Assembly: GCA_945946745.1 (NCBI GenBank)
Contig: CAMEWZ010000010.1
Span: 1 to 18,758, forward strand
Source: an uncultured Clostridia bacterium
GTDB taxonomy: Bacteria > Bacillota > Clostridia > Oscillospirales > Oscillospiraceae
DNA length: 18,758 nucleotides
Direction of reading: 5' to 3'
Part shown: in pieces, positions 1-7,225 of the stretch
Layout of the letters: the number at the start of each line of letters is the position of its first letter
Numbering within the stretch: position 1 is the first letter of the stretch
Notes under the pieces: model-generated
Told to the model about the DNA's origin: nothing
Seen by the model: the letters and a program-made list of their open reading frames with translations, nothing else
Database searches by the model: none
Position numbers and translations under genes: made by a program

Positions 1-686
1 GTTTGGTGGTCTCCATCGCCAAGAAGTATTCCGGCCGGGGCCTGCACATTCTGGATCTGATCCAGGAGGGCAATACGGGCCTCATCCGGGCGGTTGACAA
101 ATTTGACTGGACAAAGGGAAACAAATTCTCTACATATGCCACCTGGTGGATCCGGCAGGCCATCACACGGGCCATTGCCGACCAGGCCCGTACCATCCGG
201 GTGCCGGTGCATATGGTAGAGGTCATCAATAAGGCCACCCGCTGCAACCGGAAGCTGGTGCAGGAGCTGGGCCGGGAGCCCACCGTGGAGGAGATCGCCG
301 CGGAGTTGAACCTGCCTGTGGAAAAGATCATCGAGGCCAACCGTACCGCCGCCGATACCCTGAGCCTGGACACCCCTGTGGGTGACGAGGAGGACACCTC
401 CATCGGCTCCTTCGTGGAGGACGAGCGTACCCCCGGCCCTGCCGACGCCACCTCCAATGCCCTGCTGGCCGAGGCGCTGAAGGAGATTCTGGATACCTTG
501 ACGGAGCGGGAGGCGGACGTGCTGCGGATGCGCTTCGGCATGTACGACGGCCGCACCCACACCCTGGAGGAAGTGGGCCAGATTTTCGGCGTCACCCGGG
601 AGCGGATCCGCCAGATCGAGAACAAGGCCATCCGGAAGCTGCGCCACCCCAGCCGGGCCAAGAAGATCCGGGACTTCTATTGCTGA
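1..686 (+). CDS. rpoD: Primary RNA polymerase sigma factor (sigma-70/RpoD), 3' part only
   Basis: This is the C-terminal part of the housekeeping sigma factor, which directs RNA polymerase to -35/-10 promoters; the 5' end lies outside the window. The visible protein opens inside sigma region 2 (LVVSIAKKYSGRGL, then the QEGNTGLIRAVDKFD and FSTYATWWIRQAI blocks that bind core polymerase and the -10 element). Sigma region 3 follows (RTIRVPVHMVE). Region 4 comes last, with TLEEVGQIFGVTRERIRQIE as the -35-binding helix-turn-helix and the classic ending RKLRHPSR. The reading frame is intact to a TGA stop. The TTG at position 3 is an internal Leu codon (family pattern RLVVS), not a start. The long stretch of primary-sigma signature sequence makes an alternative sigma factor unlikely. 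It is a housekeeping flank, not part of the downstream catabolic cluster. Confidence 0.97.
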   Translation, partial: LVVSIAKKYSGRGLHILDLIQEGNTGLIRAVDKFDWTKGNKFSTYATWWIRQAITRAIADQARTIRVPVHMVEVINKATRCNRKLVQELGREPTVEEIAAELNLPVEKIIEANRTAADTLSLDTPVGDEEDTSIGSFVEDERTPGPADATSNALLAEALKEILDTLTEREADVLRMRFGMYDGRTHTLEEVGQIFGVTRERIRQIENKAIRKLRHPSRAKKIRDFYC

Positions 687-722
687 TTCCCTGGGCCTTC
701 TTGGAACGGATCAAAAGAATCG

Positions 723-775
723 AAAAGCTGCCATTCCCGCCGGTGCTCAACCACCGGCCAGAGTGGCGGCTTTTT
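723..775 (+). terminator. Rho-independent terminator of rpoD
   Basis: A long hairpin starts 36 bases after the rpoD stop. The outer arms (723-736 and about 760-774) pair through AAAAGCTGCCATTC against GAGTGGCGGCTTTT with two G-T wobbles. A second inner stem pairs GCCGGTG (739-745) with CACCGGC (752-758). It runs into five T residues at 771-775. The tip-to-base double stem is unusually long but fits a strong terminator separating rpoD from the iclR gene. Confidence 0.85.
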
Positions 776-865
776 CCGCGCCCCAACGGGATGGTGGAGA
801 AATGCGGAAGAATCTTTCGGGAAAACAAAATTGGGGTTGCATTCGAAACAGCAATTTGATACTCT

Positions 866-871
866 TATAAT
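866..871 (+). promoter_or_regulatory. Candidate -10 element (TATAAT) for the iclR-family gene
   Basis: A consensus TATAAT lies about 100 bases before the iclR start, in the only AT-rich part of the rpoD-iclR gap. No good -35 sits at normal spacing: the nearest candidate is TTCGAA at 842-847 (18-bp spacer), and TTGCAT at 837-842 is 23 bp away. The promoter is therefore either weak or activator-dependent. The call rests on one hexamer and could be chance. Confidence 0.4.
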
Positions 872-972
872 ACGATCATGTTGCGCTGGTTACCTAGAAG
901 CGGCATGGCTAGGGATTCTGCCTGCTTCCGGTTGCTGGACGCAAGTAGGAGTAAACACGGGGTGTAAGAATT

Positions 973-1767
973 ATGGCAACAGACGAACAAACTGTGAAAG
1001 CGTCATCCTCCAATCAGTCTACAGAGAAGGCTCTGGCAATTATCGAGTATTTGGCATCATGTGGCATGCCTGTGCGTTTAAATGAGCTGAGCAGCGCGTT
1101 GAAGCTCAATTCCAGTACGACGCTGCGCTTTTTGACAACACTGCAAAACCGGGGCTATGTTTATCAAGATCCATCCACATCGAAGTATTCCCTTACGTAT
1201 AAGATTTGCCGCCTTGCCAACAAACTCAGCGCGAATATGGAGCTTCAAAGCGTGACCCATCCCTATCTGATCGCCTTGACGGAGATTTTCCAGGAGTCCG
1301 CCTGCGTATCGGTGGAACAGAATATGGAGATGGTCTATGTGGATGTGATGTCGGGGCCGGGCAAAACGCTGATGGGTATGCAGAAGGTGGGCAATACCAG
1401 TCCGATGCACAGCACAGGCAATGGCAAGCTGCTGCTGCTGAATTATACGGAGGAGCAGATCGACCGTTTGATCGCCAAACGGGGGCTGCGGCGGTTTACC
1501 GCCAATACATTGACCGACAAGGAATCGCTGATGCGCCGGCTGGAGGAGGTTCGCAGAAACGGCTTCGCCACCGACGAGGAGGAGAACGAAATCGGACTGC
1601 GGTGCGTTGCATATCCCATTTATGATTATACGGATAAAATCGTTGCGGGACTTAGCATCACAGGCCCCATCAGCCGGATTACGCCCCAGCTGATGCAGGA
1701 AAAGGGACATTATTTGCAGGAGGCGGCCCAGGAGATTTCCCGCCGCCTGGGATATCAAGAGACATAA
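973..1767 (+). CDS. IclR-family transcriptional regulator
   Basis: This 264-residue protein has the size and two-domain build of IclR regulators. An N-terminal winged helix-turn-helix spans about residues 15-80 (STEKALAIIEYLASCG, then LNELSSALKLNSSTTLRFL and a wing with GYVYQD). The C-terminal effector-binding domain spans about 90-260 and carries family landmarks such as HSTGNGKLLL, GLRRFTANTLT and the EENEIGLRCVAYPIYD block. IclR proteins bind small carboxylates and repress or activate catabolic operons. The gene ends in its own terminator and lies just upstream of a control region followed by a carboxylate-transport and catabolism operon, so it is the likely local regulator (inference). 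The start codon is ATG with only a weak purine-rich stretch (GGGGTG) before it. No effector can be named from sequence alone. Confidence 0.95.
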   Translation: MATDEQTVKASSSNQSTEKALAIIEYLASCGMPVRLNELSSALKLNSSTTLRFLTTLQNRGYVYQDPSTSKYSLTYKICRLANKLSANMELQSVTHPYLIALTEIFQESACVSVEQNMEMVYVDVMSGPGKTLMGMQKVGNTSPMHSTGNGKLLLLNYTEEQIDRLIAKRGLRRFTANTLTDKESLMRRLEEVRRNGFATDEEENEIGLRCVAYPIYDYTDKIVAGLSITGPISRITPQLMQEKGHYLQEAAQEISRRLGYQET

Positions 1768-1783
1768 AAAACGATATTGTATG

Positions 1784-1821
1784 CATCCGGCACTCCCAGA
1801 GGGGGTGCCGGATGTTTTTTT
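1784..1821 (+). terminator. Rho-independent terminator of the iclR gene
   Basis: CATCCGGCAC (1784-1793) pairs perfectly with GTGCCGGATG (1805-1814). The stem continues inward through one wobble and three C-G pairs to a three-base loop, and seven T residues follow at 1815-1821. It lies 16 bases after the iclR stop, so iclR is transcribed separately from the operon that follows. Confidence 0.95.
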
Positions 1822-2000
1822 GCGGGCAGTGGTGAGATGGCGCGGCAAATATCGCTTTTGAAACTATATTCTTGTTAAAAACAAAAAAGGAATTATGTAT
1901 TTATACCAAGGACAGAAAGGGAAAGATGCACCGCACGATTAGTTCAATTAATGAAATGATAGTTTAATAATAGAAATTATACACAATTTCAGTGTGTCGG

Positions 2001-2020
2001 TTTTGTGTAAGTATACAAAA
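2001..2020. promoter_or_regulatory. Candidate operator: 20-bp inverted repeat
   Basis: The arms TTTTGTGTA (2001-2009) and TATACAAAA (2012-2020) are inverted repeats matching at 8 of 9 positions around a two-base centre (AG). The centre lies about 35 bases upstream of the -35 hexamer, near -70 from the predicted start, a position common for activator sites. The adjacent iclR-family product is the obvious candidate ligand, but this is inferred from position only. Confidence 0.55.
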
Positions 2021-2044
2021 TAGATATTCCAAATTAAGTAAATA

Positions 2045-2073
2045 TTGACAAATAGAACACAAGAATGTACAAT
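2045..2073 (+). promoter_or_regulatory. Sigma-70 promoter of the rraA-like/tct operon
   Basis: A perfect -35 TTGACA (2045-2050) and a -10 TACAAT (2068-2073) are separated by exactly 17 bases. The predicted start is near 2080, giving a leader of about 66 bases before the TTG start of the first gene. Confidence 0.85.
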
Positions 2074-2080
2074 CCAAGTA

Positions 2081-2116
2081 TCCAATAAAAAACAGGTACC
2101 TGAACATAGCATTGGA
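2081..2116 (+). other. Predicted 5'-end hairpin of the operon mRNA
   Basis: TCCAAT (2081-2086) and ATTGGA (2111-2116) are perfect inverted repeats, and the enclosed segment contains a second palindrome CAGGTACCTG (2093-2102). The structure begins at or within a few bases of the predicted transcription start. A hairpin at the mRNA 5' end often protects against decay, which is a possible role here. No riboswitch class is recognisable. Confidence 0.4.
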
Positions 2117-2145
2117 AACCCAAAAAAGGAGGAACAAGCTGCTGC

Positions 2146-2943
2146 TTGGCTGAACAGGTTTCGGCGCAGCGAATACACATGAAAAATTATACAGCAGAAG
2201 ATTTGAAGCGTGAGCAGGAATTGATGGAGGAACTGAAGAAATTCGATACGCCTACCGTCACAAACGCAGTTGCAACCTATCCGAAGAATAAGGAGACCTG
2301 TCTGGGCCTGTATCATCCCTGGCAAGGAGAATGGTATACGGATCAGACGCTGAAATGCATGTACCCGGAGCTGGGGCGCGTGGTTGGCTATGCGGTGACC
2401 TGCGTTTACGGCTTGCCCGATCCCGGCTATCAGCGCCATGCCAACATCGCGGATGTGGTGGATGCGATCAATCAGTCTCCCAAGCCGGCAATCCTCGCGG
2501 TGAAGCAGAATTTCCCCGAGGAGATCAAAAAGATCAACGGTCTGCTGGGTGGAAACATGATGACTGCTTTCCAGGCAGCCGGCTGTGTGGGTGTTCTCAG
2601 CGACGGCCCCTCCCGGGATGTGGACGAGATCCGTCCCTTTGGCATTCAGTACATGCTGACCGGTGTTACACCTGGCCATGGCGATTTTGCCCTGCAAGCC
2701 ACCAATGTTCCCGTGAATATCTGCGGCATGGCTGTGCAGCCCGGCGAAATTATCCACATGGACGAAAACGGCGCCGTAAAGTTCCCCCGGGAGTATCTGG
2801 CGGATGTGGTGGAGAACTGCAAAAAGATCATTGCCAAGGAGGAGAAAATGCAGGCGGCGCTGCGGCGCACCGGCGGTGACCTGGAAAAGATCAAGATGGT
2901 CTTCGCGGGCATCTACGAATTTGATACGGACGACAAGAAGTAA
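2146..2943 (+). CDS. RraA-family protein, HMG/CHA aldolase-like
   Basis: This protein of about 265 residues belongs to the RraA / 4-hydroxy-4-methyl-2-oxoglutarate aldolase superfamily. In catabolic members the fold cleaves 4-hydroxy-2-oxoacids to pyruvate or decarboxylates oxaloacetate, using a divalent metal. The core signature is present: GCVGVLSDGPSRDVDEI, with the pyruvate- and metal-site Arg-Asp pair at R157-D158. The family pattern D-x20-R-D is incomplete: the upstream Asp position is Gly136 (GGNMMTAF), so canonical aldolase activity is doubtful. It is first in the operon, 28 bases before tctB. The start is uncertain. TTG at 2146 lies 13 bases after AGGAGG (2127-2132), while the next in-frame start, ATG at 2179, has no ribosome binding site. 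Older databases often call such proteins demethylmenaquinone methyltransferase, which is a misnomer. Confidence 0.85.
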   Translation: MAEQVSAQRIHMKNYTAEDLKREQELMEELKKFDTPTVTNAVATYPKNKETCLGLYHPWQGEWYTDQTLKCMYPELGRVVGYAVTCVYGLPDPGYQRHANIADVVDAINQSPKPAILAVKQNFPEEIKKINGLLGGNMMTAFQAAGCVGVLSDGPSRDVDEIRPFGIQYMLTGVTPGHGDFALQATNVPVNICGMAVQPGEIIHMDENGAVKFPREYLADVVENCKKIIAKEEKMQAALRRTGGDLEKIKMVFAGIYEFDTDDKK

Positions 2944-2971
2944 GGAACGGGCAATACCTTAGGAGAAAAAT

Positions 2972-3463
2972 ATGAAACGTTGGAAGAGGGATGTCATCTA
3001 TTCGATTGTAATTCTCATCCTGTGCGCGGTTCATTGGTATCTTGCGGAAGGGCTGGTACAAAACGTGATCAGCGTCCCGATCGCAAAGCCATCGGTGTAT
3101 TCGGAGCTGATCCTTGGTATTCTGGCAGCTTTGGCAGTGGCGCAGCTGATCCGCGCGGTTGTGAAAAAACCGGATGAGCAGCTGACTCCTATCTGGACGG
3201 TTTTAGCGGTGATTACCGTAGCGACCTTGATCCTCTATGTGGTGGTCATTAAAACACTGGGATTCCAGCTCAGTACCTTCCTGGCAATGGCAGTTCTGGT
3301 GACCAGCTACAGCGCGGGAATGGGAAAGATCGACTTCAAAAGTAAGAAAGCGATTCGCCAGGTTTTGACCTGTCTGCTTATCGCGCTGGCAATCAGCGTT
3401 TGTACGGAGTTGATTTTCCGGGTAGGTCTTGGCGCCAAGTTACCAAAAGGAAAACTCTTTTAG
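2972..3463 (+). CDS. tctB: TctB: small membrane subunit of a tripartite tricarboxylate transporter
   Basis: This 163-residue, strongly hydrophobic protein has the length and layout of TctB (about 150-170 residues). Four to five membrane segments lie at roughly residues 8-25, 44-64, 75-113 and 128-152, and a charged loop (VVKKPDEQLTP) separates the halves. It ends in LGAKLPKGKLF, which fits the LP-x-G ending common in the family. TctB works with the large channel TctA and the periplasmic-type binding protein TctC in secondary, ion-driven uptake of carboxylates. AGGAG lies 7 bases before the ATG. The gene order here is B-C-A rather than the C-B-A of the Salmonella prototype. TctB proteins diverge quickly, so identification leans partly on the adjacent, clear tctC and tctA. 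Confidence 0.9.
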   Translation: MKRWKRDVIYSIVILILCAVHWYLAEGLVQNVISVPIAKPSVYSELILGILAALAVAQLIRAVVKKPDEQLTPIWTVLAVITVATLILYVVVIKTLGFQLSTFLAMAVLVTSYSAGMGKIDFKSKKAIRQVLTCLLIALAISVCTELIFRVGLGAKLPKGKLF

Positions 3464-3520
3464 ACATCAAGAAAACGGCCGAGCAAAAACAGACAACAAA
3501 TCAATTTGGAGGAAACAACT

Positions 3521-4576
3521 ATGAAAAAGTTCTTTGCGCTTCTTCTGACCCTGTGTATGCTGCTGACCCTGGCTGCCTGCAGCGGCAGTAACCAAGCCAA
3601 GACCGACAACACCCCGGCTGTCAGCCAGACCGAAAAGCCCACGGAGGCTGCCGCTACCGCTCCTGCGCAGACCGGCATCGTGGCTCCCGACGGCTATCCC
3701 GACGACACGGTTACCATGATCGTCAGCTACGCGGCAGGCGCCGGCAGCGACCTGCTGGCCCGTGCTCTGGCACAGTACATTGATTTCGGCGACGAGACCA
3801 TGGTTTGCACCAACATCACCGGCGGCAGCGGCACCATTGGTATGATGGAATGCTACCACGCGGATCCCGATGGCCTGACCATGTGCCTGGCGCTTCCCGA
3901 AAGCTACGCGGTTCAGATCCTCAACGGTTCCTTGCAGGATGACCTGTTTGACAATCTGATCATGGTGGCCAGCCCCGTTTACGACGTGGATACCATTTCC
4001 GTTCGCGCGGAAAGCCCCTATCAGACCCTGGACGATCTGCTGGCCTACGCCAAGGATCACCCTGGTGAGGTTACCGTTGCCGGCGTTGGCTCCGGTCTGA
4101 ACAAATGGATGGTCATTGATCTGATGCAGAAGACCGGCGTGGAGCTGAAGTATGTTCCCTACTCCGATGCCAACGAGACCCGTGCTGCTGTGCTTGGCGG
4201 ACAGGCGGATGTGCTGTTCAGCCAGGCCTGCGAGTCCAAGCCCTACTATGATTCCAAGGAAATGACCGTTCTGGCAGTTGCGGCGGACGAGCGTGTCAGC
4301 TTCCTAAGCGATGTCCCCACCTTCAAGGAGAAGGGCTTTGAATTCGTTGCCGGCATTCACCGCGGCTTTGCTGTGACCCCTGGCACTCCCGATGAGATCG
4401 TGGACTACCTGGAAGCCAAGATCAAGGAGGTTTACGACAACCCCGAGTTTATCGATTACATGAACAACACCCTGGGCTTTAACACCGTTTGGACTGGCCA
4501 TGATGCTTATGAAGCCCTGTCCCTTGAACTGGTCGATACCTTCAAACCCCTGCTGGAGGTTGCCGCGAATTACTAA
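3521..4576 (+). CDS. tctC: TctC: solute-binding lipoprotein of a tripartite tricarboxylate transporter (Bug family)
   Basis: This 351-residue extracytoplasmic binding protein captures a carboxylate and delivers it to TctA/TctB. The start at 3521 has TTGGAGGA 5 bases upstream; an upstream in-frame TTG at 3506 is not needed. Residues 1-19 form a signal peptide ending in the lipobox LAAC, with Cys20 as the lipid-modified residue, as expected for a Gram-positive membrane-anchored protein. A Ser/Thr/Pro-rich linker reaches about residue 55. The Bug/TctC domain follows: DGYPDDTVTMIVSYAAGAGSD (the usual YP-x-x-x-I-x-x-(I/V)-V opening), NITGGSGTIGMM, KYVPYSDANETRAAVLGGQ and DVPTFKEKG. A strong hairpin follows the gene at 4636. 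Members bind very different acids, including citrate, dicarboxylates, aromatic acids and sulfolactate, so the ligand cannot be read from sequence. Confidence 0.96.
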   Translation: MKKFFALLLTLCMLLTLAACSGSNQAKTDNTPAVSQTEKPTEAAATAPAQTGIVAPDGYPDDTVTMIVSYAAGAGSDLLARALAQYIDFGDETMVCTNITGGSGTIGMMECYHADPDGLTMCLALPESYAVQILNGSLQDDLFDNLIMVASPVYDVDTISVRAESPYQTLDDLLAYAKDHPGEVTVAGVGSGLNKWMVIDLMQKTGVELKYVPYSDANETRAAVLGGQADVLFSQACESKPYYDSKEMTVLAVAADERVSFLSDVPTFKEKGFEFVAGIHRGFAVTPGTPDEIVDYLEAKIKEVYDNPEFIDYMNNTLGFNTVWTGHDAYEALSLELVDTFKPLLEVAANY

Positions 4577-4635
4577 GCACAGGAACACGCTGGAAGGCGG
4601 AAGAATCCAAATGCTTATCGCGTAATGACGGATAT

Positions 4636-4670
4636 GCGGGCGGCAGCGCACTTCTGGCGCTGCCGCCTGC
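4636..4670 (+). other. Intercistronic hairpin between tctC and tctA
   Basis: Arms of 14 bases (4636-4649 and 4657-4670) pair fully with one G-T wobble around a seven-base loop ACTTCTG. No T tract follows, so it is not a classic terminator. It sits directly after the binding-protein gene. In many transport operons such a structure protects the upstream message and gives excess binding protein over membrane subunits; that role is inferred here. Confidence 0.75.
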
Positions 4671-4711
4671 TCTATGATTGGGGCAATGAATACAAACAAA
4701 GAGGAAACTGT

Positions 4712-6211
4712 ATGAGCGGAATCAATACTTTTTTATTAGGATGCAGTAAAATCATCGCCGATCCCATGATCCTGGTGCTGATCTTGCTAGGCGTCTTTAT
4801 GGGCGTGGTGTTTGGTTCGATCCCTGGACTGACCGGTGCCCTTGGAATTTCGTTAATTTTGCCGTTTACCTACAAAATCACCGCGGAGTACGGCCTGTCT
4901 GTGCTGATTGCCATTTATGTTGGCTCCATTGCCGGCGGCTTGATCTCCGCAATCCTTCTGAATATTCCCGGTACGCCGTCTTCTCTGGTTACCTGCTTTG
5001 ACGGCGCGCCCATGGCGAAAAAATCCCCGGGAAAGGCGCTGGTATTGGGCACTTTTTCCTCCTTAATCGGCGGATTGGTGGGCGGCTTCGCCATGATCCT
5101 GCTGTCCGGCCCTCTGGCAACCTTCGCGCTGCAATTCGGCTACTGGGAGTACTTCGCAATGGGCATTATGGGTCTTTGCATCGTGGTATCTCTGGTGGGC
5201 AAGGACATGCTGAAGGGCTATATGTCCGCCTGCATCGGCCTGCTCATTGGTATGGTTGGTACGGATTCCGTATCCACAGTTACCCGCTTTACCTATGGCT
5301 TCTGGCAGCTCAACGGTGGCTTCTCCACGCTGCCGGTGCTGATGGGCCTGTTTGCGCTGACGGAGATCATGGTTTGTATGCGGACAATCAACCAGCGCAC
5401 GGAGCGCCTTACCCTGGATCGGGTTCCCATGTTCCCCAAAAAGGAATGGCTGAAGGGAACCGGGAAAACAATGGTAACCTCCAGTTTGATTGGTACCTGT
5501 GTGGGAATCCTGCCCGGTGTAGGCCAGACCACTGCCAGCCTGCTGGCGTATACCCAGGCAAAGCAGACCTCCAAGCACCCGGAGAAATTTGGCACCGGCT
5601 GCGAGGAAGGCGTGGTTGCCTCGGAGGCAGCCAACAATGCCGTCTGCGGCGGCGCGCTGATTCCCATGATGGCAATCGGCATTCCGGGCGATGTGATTAC
5701 GTCCATTTTGCTGGGCGCCCTGGTGCTCCATGGCCTTCAGCCCGGCGCGCTGCTGTTCAATTCCAAGCCGGATGTTGTGGGTGTCATCTTTGCCGCTTAC
5801 ATCGTGGCCAACATCGTCATGTATCTGATGATGCTGGGCTTGATGAAGGGCTTTGTGCAGATGCTGCGGATCCCGCTGAATCTGCTCTACCCGATTATCC
5901 TGTGCGCCTGTATGGTGGGCGCGATTGTGACGAACAACCGTGTTTTCGACGCCGGTGTGCTGATTGCCTTCGGCTTGATCGGCTATTTCCTGGTAAACAA
6001 CGACTATCCGATTCCACCGTTGGTGCTGGGCTTTGTGCTTAGCGGCACCATTGAGAAAAATTTCCGTACTGCTATGATCGCCACCAACGGCAGTTTCCTG
6101 CCGCTGTTCCAGAGACCCATCGCGCTGATTCTGCTGGCGGTTGGTATTCTGATGGCGTTCCTGCCCACGCTTCGGAATTTGAAAAACAAGAAAAAGAAGG
6201 CTTCCGCCTGA
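4712..6211 (+). CDS. tctA: TctA: large membrane subunit of a tripartite tricarboxylate transporter
   Basis: This 499-residue integral membrane protein matches the usual TctA length of about 500. It has around 11-12 hydrophobic segments and the internal duplication of the family. The first half carries GVVFGSIPGLTGALGISLIL and YVGSIAGGLISAILLNIPGT followed by CFDGAPMAKK. The second half carries the matching GTCVGILPGVGQTTASLLAY, SEAANNAVCGGALIPMMAIG and IPGDVITSILLGAL. The Gly/Pro-rich repeats form the transport path. The start is ATG 4712 with GAGGAA 6 bases upstream; the reading frame extends back to 4625 through the tctC-tctA hairpin, but that extension lacks family sequence. Together with tctB and tctC it makes a complete transporter. 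The tail NLKNKKKKASA is positively charged and probably cytoplasmic. Confidence 0.97.
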   Translation: MSGINTFLLGCSKIIADPMILVLILLGVFMGVVFGSIPGLTGALGISLILPFTYKITAEYGLSVLIAIYVGSIAGGLISAILLNIPGTPSSLVTCFDGAPMAKKSPGKALVLGTFSSLIGGLVGGFAMILLSGPLATFALQFGYWEYFAMGIMGLCIVVSLVGKDMLKGYMSACIGLLIGMVGTDSVSTVTRFTYGFWQLNGGFSTLPVLMGLFALTEIMVCMRTINQRTERLTLDRVPMFPKKEWLKGTGKTMVTSSLIGTCVGILPGVGQTTASLLAYTQAKQTSKHPEKFGTGCEEGVVASEAANNAVCGGALIPMMAIGIPGDVITSILLGALVLHGLQPGALLFNSKPDVVGVIFAAYIVANIVMYLMMLGLMKGFVQMLRIPLNLLYPIILCACMVGAIVTNNRVFDAGVLIAFGLIGYFLVNNDYPIPPLVLGFVLSGTIEKNFRTAMIATNGSFLPLFQRPIALILLAVGILMAFLPTLRNLKNKKKKASA

Positions 6212-6242
6212 AAACGGAACCCGGGTGAAAGGAAGAAAATCC

Positions 6243-7166
6243 ATGAGTAAAGTAATGATTTTTCCGTCTTCCTTTGGCAAATTCTCCAAGGAACCGGAAC
6301 AGATTCTGACAGATGCCGGCTTGTCCTTTACCAAGTTCTTTAAGGCGGGCATGACGGAGGATGAGGTGATTGAAAAGCTCCAGGGCTATGACGCGGTTAT
6401 CCTGGGTCTGGAGCCTATGACCGCCAAGGTCATGAAGGCCTGCCCCCAGCTGAAGGTGGTTTCCCGTTACGGCGTGGGTATGGACAACGTGGATCAGGCG
6501 GCCGCCAAGGAGCTGGGCATCAAGACCTTCAATACCCCCGGCGCCAATGCCAACGCGGTGGCGGATTATACCTTCGGCATGATCCTGGATCTGGCCCGGA
6601 GCATTTCCACGGCAAACCGGGATCTGAAGCGGGGCGAGTGGAATAAGTACACCGGCTATCCGGTTTACGGCAGCACGCTGGGCATCATTGGCTTGGGTGC
6701 CATCGGCAAGGGCATGGCCCGCCGGGCAAAGGGCTTCCACATGCGCGTTATGGCCTACGATGTCTATTGGGACGAGGCCTTTGTGCAGGAATACGGCGTT
6801 GAAAAGGCCTCCCTGGAGGAAATCTATGAACAGGCGGATTTCATCACCTTGCATACGGCGCTGACCCCCCAGACCCGGGACATGATTTCCATGGAGCAGC
6901 TGAAGAAGATGAAGCCCACCGCTTTTGTAATCAATTGCGCCCGGGGCGGTCTGGTGAACGAGGCCGATCTTGCCGAGGCCCTGAAGGCCGGTGAAATCGC
7001 GGGCGCGGGCATTGACGCGTTCTGCTCCGAACCGCCCACAGGCTCTCCCCTGCTGGAAATGGATAATGTCATCGCGGCGCCCCACATTGCGGGCAGCTCC
7101 ATTGACGGCATCAACACCATGGCCTGCATGTCCGCGCGCAACTGCGTGAAGGGTCTAAACGGGTAA
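6243..7166 (+). CDS. D-2-hydroxyacid dehydrogenase (phosphoglycerate dehydrogenase-like)
   Basis: This 307-residue NAD(P)-dependent dehydrogenase of the D-isomer-specific 2-hydroxyacid family interconverts a 2-oxoacid and a 2-hydroxyacid. The dinucleotide-binding motif GIIGLGAIGKGMARR lies at about residues 142-156, with an acidic residue after the second strand (MAYDVYW) favouring NAD. The catalytic triad is complete: Arg234 (CARGG), Glu263 (FCSEPP) and His281 (APHIAGSS). The substrate-binding block VVSRYGVGMDNVD resembles 3-phosphoglycerate dehydrogenase, but the C-terminal ACT domain of the serine pathway enzyme is missing and the genetic context is catabolic. The start is ATG 6243 with AAAGGAAG 8 bases upstream, 31 bases after tctA. 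SlcC, the (S)-sulfolactate dehydrogenase, is another member of this family, so other acids are possible substrates. Confidence 0.93.
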   Translation: MSKVMIFPSSFGKFSKEPEQILTDAGLSFTKFFKAGMTEDEVIEKLQGYDAVILGLEPMTAKVMKACPQLKVVSRYGVGMDNVDQAAAKELGIKTFNTPGANANAVADYTFGMILDLARSISTANRDLKRGEWNKYTGYPVYGSTLGIIGLGAIGKGMARRAKGFHMRVMAYDVYWDEAFVQEYGVEKASLEEIYEQADFITLHTALTPQTRDMISMEQLKKMKPTAFVINCARGGLVNEADLAEALKAGEIAGAGIDAFCSEPPTGSPLLEMDNVIAAPHIAGSSIDGINTMACMSARNCVKGLNG

Positions 7167-7179
7167 GGCTTTTACAACG

Positions 7180-7207
7180 CGCTGCCCGTGTATCCGGGCA
7201 GCGTTTT
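7180..7207 (+). terminator. Intra-operon hairpin with short T tract (possible attenuator)
   Basis: CGCTGCCCG (7180-7188) and CGGGCAGCG (7195-7203) form a perfect 9-bp stem around TGTATC, followed by four T residues at 7204-7207. It lies 13 bases after the dehydrogenase stop and just before the ribosome binding site of the aldehyde dehydrogenase gene. The short T tract suggests partial termination or transcript processing rather than the end of the operon. Confidence 0.65.
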
Positions 7208-7225
7208 CCAAAGGAGTTAAGCAAA

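Larger units (their letters stand above)
1822..2145 (+). promoter_or_regulatory. AT-rich control region of the catabolic operon
   Basis: This 324-base stretch has no credible gene on either strand and is far richer in A and T than its neighbours. It holds the 20-bp palindrome at 2001-2020, the promoter at 2045-2073 and a hairpin at the predicted transcript start. Other short symmetric motifs are present: TTGTT-AAA-AACAA near 1873-1885, and TATACACAA at 1978-1986, which resembles one arm of the palindrome. The low GC may simply reflect a regulatory region or may mark older transferred DNA; sequence alone does not decide. Confidence 0.7.

Noticed and set aside
2080..2145. Riboswitch in the leader of the first operon
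   Set aside because: Only a simple hairpin is visible; the leader is short and has no recognisable aptamer core.
1948..2757. Minus-strand open frame across the AT-rich control region and the rraA-like gene
   Set aside because: It runs through the promoter and the antisense of a conserved gene, with no family features.
2146..2943. Demethylmenaquinone methyltransferase or RNase E inhibitor RraA
   Set aside because: The first is a legacy misannotation of the fold. The second is a proteobacterial regulator, and the catabolic operon context fits an enzyme better.
5063..6352. Long minus-strand open frame (429 codons) across tctA and the first dehydrogenase gene
   Set aside because: It is antisense to two clear genes, has His/Gln/Gly-rich composition typical of the complement of GC-rich coding DNA, and resembles no family.
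6243..7166. Call as serine-pathway 3-phosphoglycerate dehydrogenase (serA)
   Set aside because: No ACT or C-terminal regulatory domain, and no serine biosynthesis genes nearby; the context is catabolic.
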